From: an uncultured Bacteroides sp.
Lineage (GTDB): Bacteria; Bacteroidota; Bacteroidia; Bacteroidales; Bacteroidaceae
Assembly (NCBI GenBank): GCA_900544075.1
Contig: UQTJ01000012.1
Span: forward strand, 35,252-99,251
Direction of reading: 5' to 3'
Length of the DNA stretch: 64,000 nt
The translations under genes and the position numbers were made by a program. The notes under the pieces were generated by a model. That model made no database searches and was not told the origin of the DNA. It saw nothing but the letters and a program-made list of their open reading frames with translations. This document shows positions 1-10,303 of the stretch, in pieces; position 1 is the stretch's first letter, and the number at the start of each line of letters is the position of its first letter.

Positions 1-983
1 AGATGGCTGTTGTGGTGACAGCCGGTAACCATGACAGCAAGGCGATGTTGGAGTTGGGACGCGAACTGTGGCTCATGGCAGGGGTGAGGGTTATCGGGCA
101 GTTGGAGAAGAAGGACGGAACGGTAGACCTGGACAGGCATATCATCGGTATAAAGGATGACGGTGGGGTGACTAAGGGGTATGTGGTGGCTGTGCCTCAC
201 ATATTCGACCAGAATTATCCGCTAATGGATGAGGACTGTCCGAAAGACAAGCGCAGGTGTGAGTTCTTCAAGGCCTTGCAGGAGAGGGTGAAGGATATAA
301 ATACGGACGGACTGCCGGTGGTGATGATGGCGCATATGACGGTGGCGAACTGTAACTTTGAGGGGCAGGAGGCGGACACTGTGGGAGGTATAGGCGAGGT
401 GTCGCAGGAGGAGCTTGGAACGGGATATGACTATATCGCATTGGGGCATATACATTATCCGCAGACTCTGAAAGGGAGTGATGGTGTGGCAAGATATTCG
501 GGCTCGCCTGTTCCTGTCAGCTTTGACGAGAATTATCCGCACTCGGTTTCTGTCGTGACTGTGGAGAGGGGACGCGAACCGGAAATAAGGGAAATCAGAA
601 TAAAGAATGTACGTCCTATGCTGACTGTACCTGCTGTGCCTTCCGCGTTTCAGGAGGCTCTGGACGGGCTTTCGGCCATTGGGGATGACGAGGAGTGTTA
701 TGTAAGGCTGAATGTTCTTCTTCGGGAACCTATGCCGGCCGATTATATGGAGAAAATAGCTGGGGCACTGGAAGGGAAGCGTGCGGCGTACTGCTACTGC
801 AAGATTACCAGACCGGAGGTGGAGGCTGTGGCGGATGCTACGGCTGTGACTTATGACGAATTCAGGGAACTTACGCCTATTGATGTGGCACAGAGATTCT
901 ATAGGGCAAGATTCGGCGAGGATATGCCGGAACGTATGTCGGAAATGATTGAGGAGGCTGTGAAGAGGTATGAAACTTATTAA
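1..983 (+). CDS. sbcD: Exonuclease SbcCD subunit D, 5' end cut by window edge
   Basis: This is the nuclease subunit of the SbcCD (Mre11-Rad50-like) complex, which cuts hairpins and protein-blocked DNA ends in the cytoplasm. Only the C-terminal part is present: the frame opens with the metallophosphoesterase motif GNHD, and a GHIHYP metal-binding motif follows about 140 residues later. The family's first motif (DxH near the N-terminus) must lie before base 1, so the ATG at base 3 is internal and not the real start. The end overlaps sbcC by 14 bp, which indicates translational coupling and a two-gene operon. Identification is firm; the true length cannot be seen. Confidence 0.93.
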   Translation, partial: MAVVVTAGNHDSKAMLELGRELWLMAGVRVIGQLEKKDGTVDLDRHIIGIKDDGGVTKGYVVAVPHIFDQNYPLMDEDCPKDKRRCEFFKALQERVKDINTDGLPVVMMAHMTVANCNFEGQEADTVGGIGEVSQEELGTGYDYIALGHIHYPQTLKGSDGVARYSGSPVPVSFDENYPHSVSVVTVERGREPEIREIRIKNVRPMLTVPAVPSAFQEALDGLSAIGDDEECYVRLNVLLREPMPADYMEKIAGALEGKRAAYCYCKITRPEVEAVADATAVTYDEFRELTPIDVAQRFYRARFGEDMPERMSEMIEEAVKRYETY

Positions 984-3900
984 ACTTATAATAGAGAATA
1001 TCGCGTCGATAGAGTCGGCAGAGATTGATTTTGACAGGGGACCGTTAGGCGATGCCTCTGTCTTTCTTATCACGGGTGATACGGGGGCTGGAAAGTCTAC
1101 GATTTTAGACTCTATCTGCCTTGCTTTGTATAACACCACTCCGAGGCTGAATATGGCTTCGGGTACGAAATCGAATTTCGGAACGGATAATATCACTGCC
1201 CGAAATACTTCCAACCTGCTCAGGCATGGGACGCGTCAGGCTTCGGCTGTGCTCCGGTTTACGGGTACGGACGGATTGGAGTATGAGGCGGTATGGCAGG
1301 TGAGGAGGAACAGGAACAATAAGCTTACCTCGCCGGAACAGACTCTGACATGGGGCGATGTGACATTCCGGAATGCAGATGCGGTGAAGAGGATTACTGA
1401 GGAGGCTGTGGGGCTGGACTTTGAGCAGTTCTGCCGTACTACGATGTTGGCGCAGGGGCAGTTTACTCAGTTTCTGAAAAGTAAGGATGACGAGAAATCG
1501 GAAATCTTAGAGAAACTGACAGGTACGGGTATCTACTCTGAGATAGGAAAGAAGATAGAGGAGATAAAGAAGGAGAAGGAGGCGGAATATGTAGCTCAGA
1601 AGAGTCTGACGGCAGGAATTGTTCTTCTGAAACAGGAGGAGACGGAGACTCTCAGAGAGAAATTGGAGGCTTCGGCAGAGAAGAAAAAGGCTCTGGATGC
1701 GGAGGCTGTGCGTCTGGATTCTTGCATCAGATGGATTGAAGGAAAGACGAGGATAGACAAGGAACTGTCTGTGGCGGAAAGTGCTGTAAGGGACTGTGAG
1801 GCGGTAATAAATTCTGACAGTTTTAGGGATGAGGCAAGGCTTATATCTGAAATGGACAGGACTGAACCGGCAAGAAACAGCGTAAGGATGCTGAAGGATG
1901 CGGAACGGAGGATTTCTGAACTTGACAATGAGGCGGAAGGGCTGAAATTAAGATATATAGATTTATGTAAAGGTAGAAACGGCCTGAAGGACTGGATAGA
2001 CAGGAAGAATGAGTATATAGTTTCCTTAAACAGGAATATGGAGTCGGAAGCGGCGAACGTGTCTATGTATGCCAATGCGCAGAAGATTGAGGCTTTGCTG
2101 AACTCGGCTTCGGAGGCTTCGCAAAGGATTCTCGGTAACAGGAAGGAGGCAAAAGGGATTGCCGACAGGATGCCTGCCTTGGAGAAAGCTTGTACGGAAG
2201 CGGCCGGGGCTTTAGAGGTGGCTGTAAGGGCTGTAGGCCTTAAAGAGGAAGAGTATGAGAAAGCTGACTCTGCACTGAAGATGCTTAAACCGGATGAGGT
2301 GAGTGGCGAGGTGCACAGGCTGAACGCGGAGAAGGACGCTCTGAATGTTCTTTCGGGCTACGTCGCTGAACTGAAGAACGGGAATGCATCATTGCAGCGT
2401 ATTGACAGGGAGATTGATGTCCTGAAAGTGGAGCTTAGGAAGCGTGAGGAGGAATATTCGGTGTGTACGGCAAAACATGAGGAAATCGCAAGGAGATATA
2501 ATGATGCCAAAAGGGCTTATGACAGTGTGGAACTGTCGATGAAGGAATGGACCGTGAATCTGAGGGCAAAGCTTTCGGTAGGTGATGTGTGTCCGGTGTG
2601 CGGACAGAGGATTGAGAGTCTTGTGTCTGACGAGGAGTGCAGCGAAAGGCTGAAACCGCTTGAGCAGATGGTGACGGCACTGGATAAGGAGTTGCGGGAA
2701 ACGGTATCGCTGTGCAATGGAACGGCGATGATAGTTGAGAAACTGAAGAAGGATTTGGCTGTAAGAGAGGTCGAGAGGACTGCAGCGGGTGATGGTGTGA
2801 GGATGATGGCAGACAGGGTGAGGAACGAGTGCGGACGTATGGCTGTGGCTTATGGTGATGGCGACACGGTGGAAACGGAACTTGTGGAAACCGGGGTGGA
2901 GAAGAGGAAGGAACAGATGTCCGCAAGGATGGGCGAACTGCAGGAAATCCAGAAAAAGATAAATGAAGGTAATAGGGCTTTGTCCGAACTGGCGCGTAAT
3001 CTTTCTCTGCTGAGAAAGGAGCAGGACAGGGCCGCAAAGGTATCGGAAAAGGCTAAGGAAGAACTTTCATCTGCTATAAAGGAGATGGAGAGGATAAACT
3101 CTATTGTGGATATGGACGGAAAGACTATGGAGAAGGCTTTGGACGAAGCAGGAACGATGATTAACATTGACGGATGGAGGAAGAAATGGGAGGATGATGC
3201 AGGGGCATTGGTAGCAGCGGTAACCGAAGGGGCTGCACGTTATTATGCCTGGGAAAAGGAATTGGCACTGACGGAAAAGCATCTGTCGAAGGCTATGCCG
3301 GCATTGGAGAATGTGGAAAAAATACTTACAGCAGTATCGGTGCAGTGGCCTGAATGGGGTGCGGTGAAGGTAACGGAGTCTGTACCTACAGAGGGGCTTA
3401 ATGATATGTGCGATTCTTTTGACAGGACTGTAAGGGATTTGGGTGCATCGCTGTCTGCCGAACGCGAAAAGGCAGGAAAGGCTAAGGCGGATATAGAATC
3501 GTTTCTTTCCGCCGAAAAGGATATCGATATGCAGCGTCTGGAGTATCTGACATCGGTGACGGGGCTGAAGGATATCAGGGAAATGCACGAGAAGAAGATA
3601 TCGGATGCGAAGAGTGCGGCCGGTATATTGGATGCAAAAAAGAAGGAACTGGAGGGGCATATGGCTGCTCGTCCGGTATCGCTTGCTGATGGTGATGAGG
3701 CTGAGAGTCTGAGGATTTCCCTTGGTGAGTTGCGGAAGGCTACGGATGAACTGTTGGCAGAGATGGGACGCATAGACCAGCAGCTCAGGACTGATGCCGC
3801 GAATGCGGAGCGTTTCAGAGCTGAGAAAAACAGGGAAGAGGAACTGATGAAGACGTTTACCGAATGGGAAACACTGAACAAGCTCTTCGGTGGGGGCGAC

Positions 3901-4371
3901 GGAAAGATTTTCAGAAGGATAGCCCAAAGCTTCATCCTGAGTGACTTGCTGCACAGGGCAAACGGATATCTCGGGCGACTGAACAAAAGATACAGGTTGG
4001 ACTGTGAGCCGGGAACGCTGACCATACGCATGATGGATATGTATCAGAATGACGCGCAGGGGCCGGTGGATATTCTGTCGGGCGGTGAGGGCTTCCTGGT
4101 TTCGCTGTCGTTGGCGCTGGCTCTGTCGTCGCTGAACAGGAGGAACCTTTCTGTAGATACGCTGTTTATAGACGAGGGGTTCGGTACACTGAGCAGCGAG
4201 GTTCTGAATACGGTGATGGATATGCTGGAGAAGCTACAGAGTATGAACGGCAAGCGTGTGGGTATAATAAGTCACGTGGAAGGACTGAAGGAGAGAATAG
4301 CCGTACAGGTGAAAGTCAGACGTATAGACCAGACACGCAGTACGGTGGAAGTGGTGGATAGCAGGATTTAA
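970..4371 (+). CDS. sbcC: Exonuclease SbcCD subunit C (Rad50-like ATPase)
   Basis: This is the SMC-like ATPase partner of SbcD. The N-terminal Walker A is GDTGAGKST near residue 38, followed by a long heptad-rich coiled coil. A zinc hook CPVCGQ sits near residue 540, where two monomers join through zinc, and a second coiled-coil arm follows. The C-terminal half-ATPase carries the signature LSGGEGFLVSLSLALA and the Walker B TLFIDEGFGTL. At 1133 aa it is in the usual size range for bacterial SbcC. The start overlaps the end of sbcD, so the two subunits are co-translated. Nothing looks broken. Confidence 0.97.
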   Translation: MKLIKLIIENIASIESAEIDFDRGPLGDASVFLITGDTGAGKSTILDSICLALYNTTPRLNMASGTKSNFGTDNITARNTSNLLRHGTRQASAVLRFTGTDGLEYEAVWQVRRNRNNKLTSPEQTLTWGDVTFRNADAVKRITEEAVGLDFEQFCRTTMLAQGQFTQFLKSKDDEKSEILEKLTGTGIYSEIGKKIEEIKKEKEAEYVAQKSLTAGIVLLKQEETETLREKLEASAEKKKALDAEAVRLDSCIRWIEGKTRIDKELSVAESAVRDCEAVINSDSFRDEARLISEMDRTEPARNSVRMLKDAERRISELDNEAEGLKLRYIDLCKGRNGLKDWIDRKNEYIVSLNRNMESEAANVSMYANAQKIEALLNSASEASQRILGNRKEAKGIADRMPALEKACTEAAGALEVAVRAVGLKEEEYEKADSALKMLKPDEVSGEVHRLNAEKDALNVLSGYVAELKNGNASLQRIDREIDVLKVELRKREEEYSVCTAKHEEIARRYNDAKRAYDSVELSMKEWTVNLRAKLSVGDVCPVCGQRIESLVSDEECSERLKPLEQMVTALDKELRETVSLCNGTAMIVEKLKKDLAVREVERTAAGDGVRMMADRVRNECGRMAVAYGDGDTVETELVETGVEKRKEQMSARMGELQEIQKKINEGNRALSELARNLSLLRKEQDRAAKVSEKAKEELSSAIKEMERINSIVDMDGKTMEKALDEAGTMINIDGWRKKWEDDAGALVAAVTEGAARYYAWEKELALTEKHLSKAMPALENVEKILTAVSVQWPEWGAVKVTESVPTEGLNDMCDSFDRTVRDLGASLSAEREKAGKAKADIESFLSAEKDIDMQRLEYLTSVTGLKDIREMHEKKISDAKSAAGILDAKKKELEGHMAARPVSLADGDEAESLRISLGELRKATDELLAEMGRIDQQLRTDAANAERFRAEKNREEELMKTFTEWETLNKLFGGGDGKIFRRIAQSFILSDLLHRANGYLGRLNKRYRLDCEPGTLTIRMMDMYQNDAQGPVDILSGGEGFLVSLSLALALSSLNRRNLSVDTLFIDEGFGTLSSEVLNTVMDMLEKLQSMNGKRVGIISHVEGLKERIAVQVKVRRIDQTRSTVEVVDSRI

Positions 4372-4383
4372 AACGGTAGTGGT

Positions 4384-5220
4384 ATGAAAAAGATTATATG
4401 GCTGGCAGGACTGGCATTTATGTGTGCCTGTACTGATGAACCTGACGGAAACGGAAATGAAGATAGTCAGGACAGAGGATGTAGCAAAATAGAGTTGACG
4501 GAGGTTATTCCGAGTGATTCGTATGATGTGACATCGGTAAAGACATTCAGTTTTGACGATGAGGGAATAACTTCTTATGTCTCTTCGCAGGAGATTTCGG
4601 GAGGGCAGAAGTTCAGTTATTCCTTGACGACTTCGGCGGAATATTCCGGCAGTACGGTGACTATGAGTGACGACAACGGCAACGTAATGACTTATACTCT
4701 TGATGCAGACGGATATGCCGGTAGCTGTATATTTGAAGAGGGTGGAGGTACTGAACGGAGATATTCGTTCGGATATTTTACCGGAAATGACGGCAGACGC
4801 TATTTGCAAAATGTGTCTGAGACCATAGAAGGGGAGGTTTATTCATCGCTGGAACTGGATTATTCCGTTGACGGAAGAGTTGGCGTGGAACAGACGGTTG
4901 ACGGCTCGTCGCAGACTTACATTATAGAGTTTGACGACAGTGAGGCGGTGGAAAACAAGGCTGCTATGCCGGATTTGTTTCTGTCGGAACTGTATCCGCT
5001 GTCCCTGCATCTTGCGGCATATTACGGTGGTATCATAGGCGACGCGTATGAATATCTGTGTACGGATATGTATCCTGAGGATAGCCCGGAGCTGAACGAG
5101 CATACATCGTACAGCTATTCACTGGATGACGACGGATATTTGAGCGGCTGTAAGGTGACAACAAATAGCGGTGGAAGCAATTATGTGAGAAATATTACTG
5201 TAAACATATCTTCAGAATAA
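4384..5220 (+). CDS. Putative lipoprotein, DUF4595-like
   Basis: This is a 278-aa secreted protein of unknown function. It begins with a short signal peptide ending at a cysteine (LAFMCAC), followed by an acidic, Asn/Gly-rich stretch as in surface-exposed Bacteroides lipoproteins. The rest is predicted beta-rich, with repeated Tyr and Asp-Gly patterns such as YSYSLDDDGYLSGC that resemble DUF4595-type lipoproteins; this match is by eye only. It starts 12 bp after sbcC on the same strand, so it may be co-transcribed, but no functional link to DNA repair is evident. Confidence 0.7.
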   Translation: MKKIIWLAGLAFMCACTDEPDGNGNEDSQDRGCSKIELTEVIPSDSYDVTSVKTFSFDDEGITSYVSSQEISGGQKFSYSLTTSAEYSGSTVTMSDDNGNVMTYTLDADGYAGSCIFEEGGGTERRYSFGYFTGNDGRRYLQNVSETIEGEVYSSLELDYSVDGRVGVEQTVDGSSQTYIIEFDDSEAVENKAAMPDLFLSELYPLSLHLAAYYGGIIGDAYEYLCTDMYPEDSPELNEHTSYSYSLDDDGYLSGCKVTTNSGGSNYVRNITVNISSE

Positions 5221-5236
5221 TAATCTTTAATATTTG

Positions 5237-5242
5237 AAAGGA
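5237..5242 (+). promoter_or_regulatory. Strong Shine-Dalgarno sequence before the alcohol dehydrogenase
   Basis: AAGGAG lies 8 nt before the ATG at 5251. Such a strong Shine-Dalgarno is unusual here because Bacteroidetes ribosomes rely little on it and most genes in this window lack one. It fixes the start codon. Confidence 0.6.
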
Positions 5243-5250
5243 GAATAAAC

Positions 5251-6285
5251 ATGAAAGCATATACCTATATATCAAAAGGCAGGTTTGAAATGAAGGAAAA
5301 ACCTGTTCCGCAAATTGTCAGTCCGAAGGATGCCATAGTACGTGTGACACTGGGCAGTATCTGTACGAGCGACCTGCATATAAAGCATGGCAGTGTGCCG
5401 CGTGCTGTTCCGGGTATAACTGTGGGGCACGAGATGGTGGGAGTGGTAGAGAAAACCGGAAGTGCCATTACGAATGTGAAACCGGGCGACCGTGTGACGG
5501 TAAATGTGGAGACTTATTGCGGAGAATGTTTCTTCTGTAAAAACGGGTATGTGAACAACTGTGAGGACCCTGACGGAGGCTGGGCTTTGGGATGCCGCAT
5601 AGACGGCGGACAGGCTGAGTATGTGCGTGTGCCTCATGCCGATATGGGGTTGAACAGAATACCGGACAACGTTACCGACGAGCAGGCCCTTTTCGTGGGT
5701 GACATACTTGCCACGGGGTATTGGGCAGCACGTATCTCGGAAATAAAGAGTGACGACACTGTGCTTATCATAGGTGCAGGACCTACGGGTATATGTACGT
5801 TGATATGCACGATGCTTAAAAATCCGAAGAGAATAATAGTGTGTGAGAAATCGGACGAGAGGATAGCTTTCGTAAAGAGGCATTATCCGGGTGTATTGGT
5901 GGTAAAGCCGGAAGACTGCATGAAATTTGTAAAGGAAAATTCCGCTCATGGAGGTGCCGACATAGTATTGGAAGTGGCTGGAGCGGAAGATACCTTCCGA
6001 CTGGCATGGGAATGTGCCCGTCCGAACGCGATAGTTACGGTGGTGGCTCTTTATGACAAACCGCAGGTGCTTCCTCTGCCTGACATGTACGGAAAAAACC
6101 TTACATTCAAGACCGGAGGAGTGGACGGATGCGACTGTGAGGAGATACTCCGCCTTATTTCGGAAGGGAAGATTGATACTACACCTCTCATTACGCATCG
6201 TTTCTCTCTGAGCGAGATAGAGGAGGCTTACCGTATCTTCGAAAACCGTCTGGACGGAGTGATAAAAGTGGCGGTGACTGAATAG
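5251..6285 (+). CDS. Zinc-dependent alcohol dehydrogenase (MDR family)
   Basis: This is a cytoplasmic NAD(P)-dependent oxidoreductase of the medium-chain dehydrogenase family. Seen in the 344-aa sequence: catalytic zinc ligands C38 and the GHE motif at H60-E61; a structural zinc site of four cysteines (C90, C93, C96, C104); and a Rossmann motif LIIGAGPTGICT near residue 170. The architecture fits alcohol, threonine or sorbitol dehydrogenases, and the substrate cannot be told from sequence alone. A strong AAGGAG ribosome binding site precedes the ATG. The gene is convergent with the MFS transporter, with only 5 bp between the stop codons. Confidence 0.88.
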   Translation: MKAYTYISKGRFEMKEKPVPQIVSPKDAIVRVTLGSICTSDLHIKHGSVPRAVPGITVGHEMVGVVEKTGSAITNVKPGDRVTVNVETYCGECFFCKNGYVNNCEDPDGGWALGCRIDGGQAEYVRVPHADMGLNRIPDNVTDEQALFVGDILATGYWAARISEIKSDDTVLIIGAGPTGICTLICTMLKNPKRIIVCEKSDERIAFVKRHYPGVLVVKPEDCMKFVKENSAHGGADIVLEVAGAEDTFRLAWECARPNAIVTVVALYDKPQVLPLPDMYGKNLTFKTGGVDGCDCEEILRLISEGKIDTTPLITHRFSLSEIEEAYRIFENRLDGVIKVAVTE

Positions 6286-6290
6286 CCTTT

Positions 6291-7880
6291 TTATACCATA
6301 TCTTCGCCTGTATGGATTACAGGCACACGTACTGTCTTATGGAAAGGAATAAAGCGTGAGACTATGGCTATTACAAGCGTTATGAAGAACAGCCATCCGA
6401 GCATGTGTTTCAGTGCCAGAAGTGTGGCCTGCTGTTGCAATATGCTGTTCATGGTGTTTGTTGCCAGTTGTGTAGCCTCGTTTATGCCATAGCCGTGTTG
6501 CAGGTTTTCAGTGAGTGCAGAGGTATATCGTGATGCTGACAGAGGGTCGGTAAGGGTGATATTCTCCGACAGCTGCACCATGTATTTCTGTTGCAGGCGG
6601 TAGAGTACATTGCTGTAGAATGCGGATGCCATGACCGGAGTCAGTACCGAACGGAACGTAATCAGGAAGAAGGCGTTCGACAGCAGATATTTGGGCGGCA
6701 AGTCCTCTACGGCAAAGAGGGCGAATGCTATGATTAGTGTCAGCATCCCCAGTCCACGCATGAAAAGTGGGAAGAACAGCATCTCGTATGTGCTGTCGGG
6801 CGAGACGGTAAAATACATGGAGCCGAAGAAAAAGGCAAAACATGCCATTCCGCCGGCTATGAGAAACCTGAAACGCCATCTCTGCCAGCGGAACCACCAG
6901 AAACATATTATGGCGCCTACTATGTATCCAGGCAGAAGCCATATGTAAAGCGTATAACTGTGGGTATTGTCCACCTTCAGTATGGTGGTGAGATAGCTCG
7001 TGAGCAGGGTGGTGGATGTACTGAAAAACATTATCAGCATCATGTAGAAATATCCCAGTATGGCTTTCCACTGGAACAGCGGTTTCAGACTTACATACGG
7101 CTTTGAGGAATGGAAAAGTGCCAGCAGCAGCGGACCGATGACGATATAAGTGCATATCCGTGAAGATGCCATCCAGTCCAGAGTCTTTCCGTAGGTGATG
7201 ACGTATATCAGCATAAGGATGCTGGCGGATATAATCATCATCTCACGCAGATGCAGCTCGCTCAGATGTACCGGTTTTGAGGGACGGTCATGGCGCAGGA
7301 AGATTATCACGGAAAGAATAGCCACAAGCAGTAGAATCATCATGAAATAATACATGTACTTCCAGTCATAATGGTATGCCAGCAGTGCGGTGACTACCAT
7401 TGACAACTGTCCTCCACCGAAAACAAGCGGATAGAAATATGCATAGAACTCGCTTCGCACGTCATTGGGACTGAATATGAATTTTATGCGGCGTATTATC
7501 CACAGCATTATAAATCCTTTCAGAAATCCTATGATGAAGCTCGATATTATCAGAAACTCTATGTTGCTCTGGCGGGCACAGAACCAGCTGAGGAAAAACT
7601 GCAGGGTGAGGTCGGCCAGCAGAAGTGATTTCGACGAGAAGGTATTCAGGATTTTAGGCACAATGGGGTATGACACCGCCATCCCTGCCGAGGCCGCGTA
7701 GTAGCCTATGGTTATGTCTTCGGTATAGACACCCAGAGTGTTCGATACCTCTACCATACTGCCGGTATAAGTACCGTTGAGCATGGCGATAGGCATAATG
7801 ATGATGAATACCGTTATTATTCCGACAATGTCCGGTACCCACGGACGTATAGGAATCTCCAGTTCGCGTGCTGTTTTCAT
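6291..7880 (-). CDS. MFS drug efflux transporter (DHA2/EmrB-like)
   Basis: This is an inner-membrane proton-driven exporter of the major facilitator superfamily. The 529-aa sequence is almost entirely hydrophobic helices, with a length typical of 14-helix DHA2 pumps. It is the last gene of a MarR, TolC, HlyD, MFS operon and overlaps the HlyD gene by 4 bp. It probably forms a tripartite pump across both membranes, like EmrAB-TolC. Substrates are unknown. Divergence from E. coli EmrB is large, so the call rests on topology and operon context. Confidence 0.85.
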   Translation of the reverse strand: MKTARELEIPIRPWVPDIVGIITVFIIIMPIAMLNGTYTGSMVEVSNTLGVYTEDITIGYYAASAGMAVSYPIVPKILNTFSSKSLLLADLTLQFFLSWFCARQSNIEFLIISSFIIGFLKGFIMLWIIRRIKFIFSPNDVRSEFYAYFYPLVFGGGQLSMVVTALLAYHYDWKYMYYFMMILLLVAILSVIIFLRHDRPSKPVHLSELHLREMMIISASILMLIYVITYGKTLDWMASSRICTYIVIGPLLLALFHSSKPYVSLKPLFQWKAILGYFYMMLIMFFSTSTTLLTSYLTTILKVDNTHSYTLYIWLLPGYIVGAIICFWWFRWQRWRFRFLIAGGMACFAFFFGSMYFTVSPDSTYEMLFFPLFMRGLGMLTLIIAFALFAVEDLPPKYLLSNAFFLITFRSVLTPVMASAFYSNVLYRLQQKYMVQLSENITLTDPLSASRYTSALTENLQHGYGINEATQLATNTMNSILQQQATLLALKHMLGWLFFITLVIAIVSRFIPFHKTVRVPVIHTGEDMV

Positions 7881-8947
7881 TTTTGCTTCAATGCTTCCGT
7901 TTCAACCATCATTCCGGCACGCAGACGGCTCATACATTCGTCGCTCACATCGTCAAGGTCGATGCGTACAGGTATTCGCTGCTGAACCTTTACGAAGTTT
8001 CCGGCTGAGTTGTCAGTCGGTACCAAAGAGTATTTTGAACCTGTAGCCTCGGATATGGCTGTTACATGTCCGTGCAGAACCTGTCCCGGCAGTCCGTCAA
8101 CCTTAATACGTACGGGCTGTCCTATGTAGATATTCGCTATTTGTGTCTCACGGTAGTTGGCCGTAATCCATTTCCCTGACTGCCGGATTATGTACGACAA
8201 TACCTGTCCGGCACTGACGTATTGTCCCGGTTCCAGTGTACGTCGTCCCATATATCCGCTGTATGGAGCCGTAACCACTGTATATGACAGGTTCAGGTTT
8301 GCCAGGTCAAGTGCAGCCTCGGCACGCAGTATGCTGGCTTCGGCGCTGACCTGCTTCTTGCTTGCCTCGTCATATTGCGATCTTGCGGCCTCTTCCTGTC
8401 TGAGCAGGGCGGTATATCGTGCCTGTGCAGCCTCATAGTTGGCTTTTGCGACGTCGTATTGCTGGCGTGGCACAGACTCTTCCTTCAGCAGTCTTTCATA
8501 TCTTCTGAAGTCCTGTTCCGACTGCCACAGTTTGGCTTTTGCCTCGGCAATGTTGGCTTCCTGTTCGGCAATGCGTGTGTGCGAAGTCTGTATGCCTGAT
8601 GTGAGGACATCCTTTGAGCCGCGGGCATCCAGCAGGGCGGCACGTGCCTCTTTCTGTCGGATTAGGTATTCGTTGTTGTCGAGTATCACGAGAGTGTCAC
8701 CCTCCTTGACGTATTGATGTTCCTTGAAACGTATTTCGCTTATATAGCCCGATACACGCACGTTTACCGGCGCGATATACTGGTCAACGAAGGCATCGTT
8801 CGTTATCTCGTAGTTTATGTATCTCCAGAAATAGTTTATTGTCCACAGAAGTCCTGATGCCGCTATCATGAGGCATACGGTATTGAGTATTATGTTGCGG
8901 CGTTTCTGCCTTCTCAGACGCTGGTATTTTTTATAAAGTGCAGACAT
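7877..8947 (-). CDS. HlyD/EmrA-family periplasmic adaptor
   Basis: This is a membrane fusion protein linking the MFS pump to the outer-membrane channel. The 356-aa protein has a basic N-terminus, one transmembrane helix (about residues 17-36), a biotinyl-lipoyl-like half (YVKEGDTLVIL), a long Ala/Glu/Gln-rich coiled-coil hairpin and a second lipoyl half (TVVTAPYSGYMGRRTLEPGQ). This order is diagnostic of EmrA/HlyD. It sits 39 bp after the TolC gene and overlaps the MFS gene. Confidence 0.9.
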   Translation of the reverse strand: MSALYKKYQRLRRQKRRNIILNTVCLMIAASGLLWTINYFWRYINYEITNDAFVDQYIAPVNVRVSGYISEIRFKEHQYVKEGDTLVILDNNEYLIRQKEARAALLDARGSKDVLTSGIQTSHTRIAEQEANIAEAKAKLWQSEQDFRRYERLLKEESVPRQQYDVAKANYEAAQARYTALLRQEEAARSQYDEASKKQVSAEASILRAEAALDLANLNLSYTVVTAPYSGYMGRRTLEPGQYVSAGQVLSYIIRQSGKWITANYRETQIANIYIGQPVRIKVDGLPGQVLHGHVTAISEATGSKYSLVPTDNSAGNFVKVQQRIPVRIDLDDVSDECMSRLRAGMMVETEALKQK

Positions 8948-8986
8948 GATTCAATGTATGATTGTTGTATTGTTCGTATTCGTATC

Positions 8987-10303
8987 TTATAGGTTTCCTA
9001 TGCTTCTTTGCAGTTCGTAGTAGGTGTAAATCACCCGTGTACGTGCCGTGGTGAGCTGCAGCTCGGCGTTCAGACGCAGGTTGTCGGCATCAAGCAGGTC
9101 GGTAAGTATGGCAAGCTGGTTCAGATAGCGGTTGTTCATTATCCTGTAGTTCTCCTCTGCCTGCCTTACTGACAGTTTCAGTGCCTCCACACGGTCTATA
9201 GCCTCGTGATGTTTCAGCAGTGCGGCTTTTACGCTTGTTCGTATGTTCTGTTTCTGCTGTTCTTCGGCATTACGGCTAAGTATAATGCCCTGTTTAGCCT
9301 CGTTCATGCGGTGACGGTATTTGTAGAGCGACGACAGCGAGTAGCTCAATGATAGCCCGACGTTCCAGTTGTTGTTATACATGTCGGCCATTGTCCTTGA
9401 GACAGGTCTTGCCAGTGTGTTCGATGCAGTGAGTGATAGTTGCGGCATTTTCTCGGCTTTCACCATCCTGACATTGTTCTGTGCCAGTTCAGTCTGTTTC
9501 TGCAGCATAAGCATGTAAGGTTCCGACATGAATGCCCTGTTCACGTAGTCGGTATAAGAACTTGTTGTGAAATCCTGTTCCAGCAAGGTAGTGTCCGGTG
9601 TGAGCAGCAGATTTTCGTCCAGTCCGAGGAGGATATCCAGTTGCTGTGAGACCAGACGGATGTTGTTCTCCGTTTCCCTGAGCGACAGTCTGTTTTCCGT
9701 CAGCTGCATTTCGCTTCTTAATACGTCGTTGTTCGTGATAAGCCCCTCTTCCTCCATACGGCGTATGTCCTTCAGTCTTCTTTCGGACTCCTCAATGTTG
9801 CGGCTCAGCACCTTGCATTGTTTGTAAAGGCTGAACAGTCCGAGATACTGTTCCAGCAGTGACAGTTTTATGTCGGCACGGTCGTTTGCCGTCTGAAGCA
9901 TGGCGCTTTCGTGTTCAATTCCTGCCTTGCGAACGGAATATTTAATGCGCCCTCCCTGATAAAGAGGCTGGCTGAAGTCGATGGCGTAGTTTTGTTGCCA
10001 GTCCGGAGTATCAGGCCTTGTAGGGTTGCTCAGACCGTTCTGCCATACTACAGGCTGTCCTATAACTCCGCCACTCAGGCCTATCTCCACATTGGGGAGT
10101 TTAGCCATATTAGCCGTTTGGGTACGTTCGTAGGCCATTTGTTCCTTCAGCTTGTCGGCAGAGAGTTTCAGGCTGTTTTCCGTACCGAGGTCAAACAGTT
10201 GCTGTATTGATATGCGCATGGAGTCCGTTTGCGCATGTCCCGACATGGCAAAGGCAACACCCATCAGTGTGGAGTAAATGTAGTTAATATGTTTCAATGG
10301 CAT
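8987..10303 (-). CDS. TolC-family outer-membrane efflux protein
   Basis: This is the outer-membrane channel of the tripartite pump. A signal peptide ends around GHAQ (residues 22-25). The remaining roughly 410 aa show the two-fold OEP pattern: long amphipathic helices rich in Gln, Glu, Leu and Asn, with short strand segments such as FSQPLYQGGRIKYSV. The 438-aa length is normal for the family. The start overlaps the 3' end of the marR gene by 20 bp, suggesting coupled translation. Confidence 0.9.
   Translation of the reverse strand: MPLKHINYIYSTLMGVAFAMSGHAQTDSMRISIQQLFDLGTENSLKLSADKLKEQMAYERTQTANMAKLPNVEIGLSGGVIGQPVVWQNGLSNPTRPDTPDWQQNYAIDFSQPLYQGGRIKYSVRKAGIEHESAMLQTANDRADIKLSLLEQYLGLFSLYKQCKVLSRNIEESERRLKDIRRMEEEGLITNNDVLRSEMQLTENRLSLRETENNIRLVSQQLDILLGLDENLLLTPDTTLLEQDFTTSSYTDYVNRAFMSEPYMLMLQKQTELAQNNVRMVKAEKMPQLSLTASNTLARPVSRTMADMYNNNWNVGLSLSYSLSSLYKYRHRMNEAKQGIILSRNAEEQQKQNIRTSVKAALLKHHEAIDRVEALKLSVRQAEENYRIMNNRYLNQLAILTDLLDADNLRLNAELQLTTARTRVIYTYYELQRSIGNL

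Noticed and set aside
222..1214. A 330-codon minus-strand frame opposite sbcD and sbcC
   Set aside because: It is antisense to two clearly conserved genes and has no family motif; it follows from their codon bias.
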